Of a stretch of DNA of 48,643 nt, positions 44,267-48,643 are shown in pieces. The DNA is taken from contig JAIRVJ010000052.1 in the NCBI GenBank assembly GCA_031253955.1, positions 1 to 48,643 of the forward strand, given 5' to 3'. The notes under the pieces were generated by a model, which was given only the letters and a program-made list of their open reading frames with translations, made no database searches and was not told where the DNA came from. The DNA is from Burkholderiaceae bacterium. GTDB lineage: Bacteria; Pseudomonadota; Gammaproteobacteria; Burkholderiales; Burkholderiaceae_C. Each line of letters opens with the position of its first letter. The first letter of the stretch is position 1. A program made the position numbers and the translations under genes.

Positions 44267-46069
44267 ATGAGTTACACCCAGGAAAAAGTTGCCACGCGCC
44301 AGTTCGACGTGGTGATCGTCGGCGCCGGCGGCTCCGGCATGAGAGCCTCGCTGCAACTGGCCAACGCGGGGCTGAATGTGGCCGTGCTCTCCAAAGTGTT
44401 TCCCACCCGCTCGCACACGGTGGCCGCGCAAGGCGGCGTGGGCGCGTCGCTGGGCAACATGAGCGAGGACAATTGGCACTACCACTTTTACGACACCGTG
44501 AAGGGTTCGGACTGGCTGGGCGATCAGGACGCCATCGAGTTCATGTGCCGCCAGGCGCCCAATGTGGTGTACGAGCTGGAGCACTTGGGCATGCCGTTCG
44601 ACCGCAACCCGGACGGCACCATTTACCAGCGCCCCTTCGGCGGCCACACCGCCAACTACGGCGAAAAGCCGGTGCAGCGCGCCTGTGCCGCCGCCGACCG
44701 CACCGGCCACGCCATGCTGCATACGCTGTACCAGCAAAACGTGCGGGCGCGCACCACGTTCTTCGTCGAATGGATGGCGCTGGACTTGATCCGCAACAGC
44801 GCGGGCGATGTAGTGGGCGTGACCGCCCTGGAAATGGAAACGGGCGACTTCTACGTGCTGCGCGCCAAGACCGTGCTGCTGGCCACGGGCGGGGCGGGGC
44901 GCATCTTCGCGGCCAGCACCAACGCGTTCATCAACACGGGCGACGGGCTGGGCATGGCCGCGCGCGCGGGCCTTGCGCTGCAAGACATGGAGTTCTGGCA
45001 GTTTCACCCCACCGGCGTGGCCGGCGCGGGCGTGCTGCTGACCGAAGGCTGCCGGGGCGAGGGCGCGATTTTGATCAACAGCGAGGGCGAGCGTTTCATG
45101 GAACGCTACGCGCCCACGCTCAAGGATCTGGCGCCGCGCGATTTCGTCTCGCGCTCAATGGATCAGGAAATCAAGGAAGGGCGCGGCTGCGGCCCCAACA
45201 AGGATTACGTGCTGCTCAAGCTCGACCACCTGGGGGCCGAAACCATTCACAAGCGCCTGCCCTCGGTGCATGAAATCGGCGTCAATTTCGCCAACGTAGA
45301 TGTGACACGCGAGCCGATTCCCGTGGTGCCGACCATTCACTACATGATGGGCGGCATTCCCACCAACATCCACGGCCAGGTGGTGGAATACACGAGCGGC
45401 CAGGAGCGCCCGGTGCGTGGGCTGTACGCGGTGGGCGAATGCTCGTGCGTGAGCGTGCACGGGGCCAACCGGCTGGGCACCAATTCGCTGCTCGATCTGC
45501 TGGTGTTCGGGCGCGCGGCGGGCAACCACATCGTCGAAGGCCACAAGCAAACCGCCCTGCCCGATTTGCCGGTCGATGCCGCCGCCTTCTCGCTGGAGCG
45601 CCTGAATAGGCTCGAAGCCGCCGCCAGCGGCGAATACGCGCAAGACGTGGCGGGCGACATCCGCGCCGCGATGCAGGCGCACGCCGGGGTGTTCCGCACC
45701 CAAGCCGGCATGAACCAAGGCGTGAGCAAGATCGCCCGGTTGCGCGAGCGCGTGGCGCACATCGGGCTGAAGGACAAATCCAGGGTGTTCAACACCGCCC
45801 GCATCGAGGCGCTGGAGGTGGAGAACCTGATCGAGGCGGCGCAGGCCACCATGGTGTCGGCTGCCGCCCGCAAAGAATGCCGCGGCGCGCATACCGTGGT
45901 CGATTACGAGCACCCCGCCGACCATCCCACAGCCCCGCTGGGGCGCGACGACGCCCACTGGATGAAGCACACGCTCTGGCATCGCGCGGGCAACACCCTG
46001 AGCTACAAGCCGGTGCGCACCCAGCCGCTCACCGTGGAAACCGTGCCGCCCAAAGTCCGCACCTTCTGA
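44267..46069 (+). CDS. sdhA: Succinate dehydrogenase flavoprotein subunit
   Basis: Oxidises succinate to fumarate with covalently bound FAD. The 600 residues have [18 protein letters not shown], the FAD-linking histidine H50 in [34 protein letters not shown] with [11 protein letters not shown], the catalytic [10 protein letters not shown] region, [20 protein letters not shown], and [16 protein letters not shown] near the end. The length is normal. Confidence 0.98.
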   Translation: MSYTQEKVATRQFDVVIVGAGGSGMRASLQLANAGLNVAVLSKVFPTRSHTVAAQGGVGASLGNMSEDNWHYHFYDTVKGSDWLGDQDAIEFMCRQAPNVVYELEHLGMPFDRNPDGTIYQRPFGGHTANYGEKPVQRACAAADRTGHAMLHTLYQQNVRARTTFFVEWMALDLIRNSAGDVVGVTALEMETGDFYVLRAKTVLLATGGAGRIFAASTNAFINTGDGLGMAARAGLALQDMEFWQFHPTGVAGAGVLLTEGCRGEGAILINSEGERFMERYAPTLKDLAPRDFVSRSMDQEIKEGRGCGPNKDYVLLKLDHLGAETIHKRLPSVHEIGVNFANVDVTREPIPVVPTIHYMMGGIPTNIHGQVVEYTSGQERPVRGLYAVGECSCVSVHGANRLGTNSLLDLLVFGRAAGNHIVEGHKQTALPDLPVDAAAFSLERLNRLEAAASGEYAQDVAGDIRAAMQAHAGVFRTQAGMNQGVSKIARLRERVAHIGLKDKSRVFNTARIEALEVENLIEAAQATMVSAAARKECRGAHTVVDYEHPADHPTAPLGRDDAHWMKHTLWHRAGNTLSYKPVRTQPLTVETVPPKVRTF

Positions 46070-46071
46070 TC

Positions 46072-46776
46072 ATGCAAAAACGCACCTTCAAAATCTACCG
46101 CTACGACCCCGACACGGACGAGCGGCCCCGCATGGAAACCTTCGAGCTTGAGCTGGAAGGCCACGAGCGCATGCTGCTGGACGCGCTGATCAAACTCAAG
46201 GCGCAAGACCCTACCCTGTCGTTCCGGCGCTCGTGCCGCGAGGGCGTGTGCGGCTCGGACGCCATGAACATCAACGGCAAGAACGGCCTGGCATGCCTGA
46301 CCAACCTGCGCACGCTCAAAGACCCTATCATCCTCAAGCCCCTGCCCGGCCTACCCGTGGTGCGCGACCTGTTCGTGGACATGACACTGTTTTTCAAGCA
46401 GTACGAGTCGATCAAGCCCTACCTCATCAACGGCACGCGCCCGCCCGCCACCGAGCGCCTGCAATCGCCCGAAGAGCGCGAGGAACTCAACGGCCTGTAC
46501 GAGTGCATCCTGTGCGCGAGCTGCTCCACCAGTTGCCCGAGCTTTTGGTGGAACCCCGACAAATTCGTCGGTCCCGCCGGTCTGCTGCAAGCCTACCGTT
46601 TCATTGCCGACAGCCGCGACCAGGCCACTGGCGAGCGGCTGGATAACCTGGAAGACCCGTACCGGCTTTTCCGCTGCCACACCATCATGAACTGCGTGGA
46701 CGTTTGCCCCAAAGGGCTGAACCCCACCAAGGCCATCAGTAAGATCAAGGAACTGATGGCGCGGCGCGCCGTCTGA
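46072..46776 (+). CDS. sdhB: Succinate dehydrogenase iron-sulfur subunit
   Basis: Relays electrons from SdhA to quinone through three clusters. The 234 residues contain the 2Fe-2S ligands ([17 protein letters not shown]), the 4Fe-4S set ([11 protein letters not shown]) and the 3Fe-4S set ([17 protein letters not shown]). The ATG at 46072 comes two bases after the sdhA stop. Confidence 0.98.
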   Translation: MQKRTFKIYRYDPDTDERPRMETFELELEGHERMLLDALIKLKAQDPTLSFRRSCREGVCGSDAMNINGKNGLACLTNLRTLKDPIILKPLPGLPVVRDLFVDMTLFFKQYESIKPYLINGTRPPATERLQSPEEREELNGLYECILCASCSTSCPSFWWNPDKFVGPAGLLQAYRFIADSRDQATGERLDNLEDPYRLFRCHTIMNCVDVCPKGLNPTKAISKIKELMARRAV

Positions 46777-46801
46777 TCGCCGCGCGGAAAGAGACCGGGG
46801 C

Positions 46802-47083
46802 GTGACGGCAGCGCATGAAGACCCTATCGACGAGCGGGCCTTGAGTCGGCTGCGCTGGCGCTGCCGGCGCGGTTTGCTGGAAAATGATTTGTTCATCCAA
46901 CGCTTTTTCGCCAGATATGAACACAGCATCACCCCACAGCAGGCCCAGGCGCTGGAAACGCTGATGGACCTGTCCGACAATGACCTGCTGGACCTGCTGC
47001 TGGGCCGCACCGCCCTGCCGCCGCCCGGCGACACGCCGCAAGCGCGCGAAGTCCTGCACATGCTGCGTTCGCGCCAGCCATGA
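46802..47083 (+). CDS. sdhE: FAD assembly factor SdhE
   Basis: Helps attach FAD to SdhA. This is a 93-residue DUF339 protein with LSRLRWRCRRGLLENDLFIQ (the RGxxE-type motif RRGLLE is the flavinylation signature) and FARYEHSITPQQAQALETLM, then LSDNDLLDLLLGR. The only sensible start is GTG at 46802; the next ATG is out of frame. It lies between sdhB and gltA, its usual place in Burkholderiales. Confidence 0.94.
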   Translation: MTAAHEDPIDERALSRLRWRCRRGLLENDLFIQRFFARYEHSITPQQAQALETLMDLSDNDLLDLLLGRTALPPPGDTPQAREVLHMLRSRQP

Positions 47084-47134
47084 TTTCAGGTCTAATCCCA
47101 CCTACCCTTTAAGCCACCCAGAAGGAACCGAACG

Positions 47135-48430
47135 ATGAACCTCTCCGACACCAAGGCCAAACTGTCCTTCAGCAACGGCAGCCCCGACATCAATCTGCCG
47201 GTCTACAAAGGCTCCATCGGCCCGGACGTGCTCGACATCCGCAAGCTGTACGGACAAACCGGCGTGTTCACCTACGACCCCGGCTTCATGTCCACCGCGG
47301 CGTGCGAATCGACCATCACCTACATCGACGGCGACAAGGGCGAGTTGCTGTACCGCGGCTACCCGATCGAGCAGCTGGCCGAAAAATGCGACTACCTGGA
47401 CACCTGCTACCTGCTGCTGCGCGGCGAGCTGCCCAACGCCACGCAGCGCGCCGACTTTCACAAGCTCGTGCTCCAGCACACCATGGTGCACGAGCAGATG
47501 CAGTTCTTCTTGCGGGGCTTCCGCCGCGACGCGCACCCCATGGCCGTGCTCACCGGACTGGCCGGCGCCATGTCGGCCTTTTATCACGACAGCATCGACA
47601 TCCACAACGCGCAGCACCGCGAGATCGCGGCCACCCGCCTGATCGCCAAAATGCCCACGCTCGTGGCCATGGCCCACAAGTACGGCAAGGGCGAGCCGTA
47701 CATGTACCCGCAAAACCACCTGAGCTACGCGGGCAACTTCCTGCACATGATGTTCGGCACACCGTGCGAGCCGTACAAAGTCAACCCGGTGCTGGAAAAG
47801 GCGATGGACCGTTTCTTCATCCTGCACGCCGACCACGAACAAAACGCCTCCACCTCCACCGTGCGGCTGTGCGGCTCCTCCGGCACCAACCCGTTTGCAG
47901 CGATTGCCGCCGGCGTGGCGTGCCTGTGGGGGCCGGCGCACGGCGGCGCCAACGAAGCCGCGCTCAACATGCTGGAAGACATCCAGGCGATGGGCGGCGT
48001 GGCCAAGGTCGGCGAATTCGTCGCCAAGGTCAAGGAAAAAAATTCCACCGTGCGCCTGATGGGCTTCGGCCACCGCGTCTATAAGAACTACGACCCGCGC
48101 GCCAAGCTCATGCAGAAAACTTGCAACGAAGTGCTAGCCGAACTCGGCCTGGAAAAAGACCCGCTCTTTGCCCTGGCCAAGGCGCTGGAAAAAATCGCGC
48201 TGGAAGACGACTACTTCGTGCAGCGCAAGCTCTATCCGAACGTGGACTTTTATTCCGGCATCGTGCAGCGCGCCATCGGCATCCCCGTCAAGCTGTTCAC
48301 GGGCATCTTCGCGCTGGCCCGCACCGTCGGCTGGATCGCCCAACTCAACGAAATGATCGCCGACCCCGACTACAAAATCGGCCGCCCGCGCCAACTCTAC
48401 GTCGGCCCCGTCCGGCGCAACGTGCCCTGA
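47135..48430 (+). CDS. gltA: Citrate synthase (type II)
   Basis: Condenses oxaloacetate and acetyl-CoA to citrate, the entry step of the citric-acid cycle. The 431 residues show the hexameric GltA pattern: the N-terminal beta domain ([18 protein letters not shown]), [20 protein letters not shown], and the catalytic residues H269 (GPAHGG), H313 (GFGHRVY) and D371 (NVDFYSG). GAAGGAA lies 7 bases before the ATG. It ends the sdh-gltA run and is followed by a terminator. Confidence 0.98.
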   Translation: MNLSDTKAKLSFSNGSPDINLPVYKGSIGPDVLDIRKLYGQTGVFTYDPGFMSTAACESTITYIDGDKGELLYRGYPIEQLAEKCDYLDTCYLLLRGELPNATQRADFHKLVLQHTMVHEQMQFFLRGFRRDAHPMAVLTGLAGAMSAFYHDSIDIHNAQHREIAATRLIAKMPTLVAMAHKYGKGEPYMYPQNHLSYAGNFLHMMFGTPCEPYKVNPVLEKAMDRFFILHADHEQNASTSTVRLCGSSGTNPFAAIAAGVACLWGPAHGGANEAALNMLEDIQAMGGVAKVGEFVAKVKEKNSTVRLMGFGHRVYKNYDPRAKLMQKTCNEVLAELGLEKDPLFALAKALEKIALEDDYFVQRKLYPNVDFYSGIVQRAIGIPVKLFTGIFALARTVGWIAQLNEMIADPDYKIGRPRQLYVGPVRRNVP

Positions 48431-48456
48431 AAAAACGAGCACGGCGTACTTTCTGC

Positions 48457-48487
48457 AAAACCCGCCCGCCGCGGCGGGTTTTGTTTT
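48457..48487 (+). terminator. Rho-independent terminator after gltA
   Basis: AAAACCCGCC, a 6-base loop, then GGCGGGTTTT and GTTTTG: a 10-bp stem with a T-rich tail, 27 bp after the gltA stop. The A-run on the left may let it also stop the convergent transposase transcript. Confidence 0.88.
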
Positions 48488-48514
48488 GCCTGGCACTATT
48501 GAAAATATATATAG

Positions 48515-48643
48515 TCAATCCCCAAAATAATCGGACCCCACGATCATCTCCTCAAGCGTGCCGCCAACCTTGCGCCAGCGGCCCTTGAGATTGGCCCAGA
48601 GCTTTTCAATTGGGTTGAGATTAGGACTGTAGGGCCGCCAGTA
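48515..48643 (-). CDS. IS630-type transposase, C-terminal fragment (cut by window edge)
   Basis: Minus-strand frame open from the edge to TGA at 48515-48517, 42 residues: YWRPYSPNLNPIEKLWANLK then GRWRKVGGTLEEM. PYSP(N/E)LNPIEKLWA(N/K)LK is the signature around the last catalytic acid of IS630-family DDE transposases. TATATATA stands just outside the stop (48507-48513 region), fitting the TA target preference of this family. The rest of the element is beyond the window. Confidence 0.88.
   Translation of the reverse strand, partial: YWRPYSPNLNPIEKLWANLKGRWRKVGGTLEEMIVGSDYFGD

Overview
The window looks like chromosomal DNA of a GC-rich betaproteobacterium, order Burkholderiales and probably family Comamonadaceae. 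The evidence is gene order: asd-fimV-truA-trpF-trpB-trpA-accD, ppiase-(bolA)-yciB, moeA-moaD-moaE, a thiC-thiO-thiS-thiG-thiDE thiamine block, and sdhCDAB-sdhE-gltA. No tRNA, rRNA, prophage or CRISPR array was found. The genome carries a heavy load of short palindromic intergenic repeats and miniature elements, with transposase remnants at both window edges.

Layout. (1) 1-960: the 3' end of an IS5-type transposase gene, then a chain of miniature elements and palindromic repeats. (2) 961-9971, all minus strand: asd, fimV, truA, trpF, a B-box membrane protein, trpB, trpA and accD, i.e. diaminopimelate/threonine supply, a polar hub protein, tRNA pseudouridylation, the end of tryptophan synthesis, and fatty-acid initiation. 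(3) 10453-17360: a DEAD-box RNA helicase, a DUF1624-type membrane acyltransferase, a parvulin isomerase, a destroyed bolA, septation protein YciB, a BPSS1780-like membrane protein, homoserine kinase, and a small exported protein. (4) 17390-21213: a structured, possibly RNA-coding segment, then the molybdopterin genes moaE, moaD and moeA, with a tryptophanase/tyrosine phenol-lyase family gene wedged between moaD and moaE on the opposite strand. (5) 21673-23557: ferredoxin-NADP reductase and a FAD oxidoreductase. (6) 23731-31987, minus strand: a thiamine locus behind a TPP riboswitch (thiC, thiO, a membrane metallophosphoesterase, thiS, a small unknown gene, thiG, a thiD-thiE fusion). (7) 32733-41228, plus strand: a minor-pilin operon fimT-pilV-pilW-pilX-pilY1-pilE for type IV pili. 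Its PilY1 has an unusual N-terminal half with RCC1-like repeats. (8) 41812-43260: a Phd/PIN toxin-antitoxin pair, and a second two-gene unit with a nucleotidyltransferase. (9) 43380-48430: succinate dehydrogenase and citrate synthase. (10) The 3' end of an IS630-type transposase gene at the right edge.

The main theme of the hunt is how the mobile repeats have reshaped genes. A TTA-flanked foldback element sits where most of bolA is missing and supplies yciB's stop codon. Palindromic repeats have been absorbed into the leader peptide of PilW and into the N-terminus of ThiD, where a repeat even supplies the start codon. Most breaks in the expected gene order coincide with repeats. Other items worth checking are the structured segment at 17394-17609, the non-canonical tryptophanase homologue, the RCC1-PilY1 fusion, and the extra genes inside the thiamine block. 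All family assignments come from reading the translated sequence; no database search was possible.
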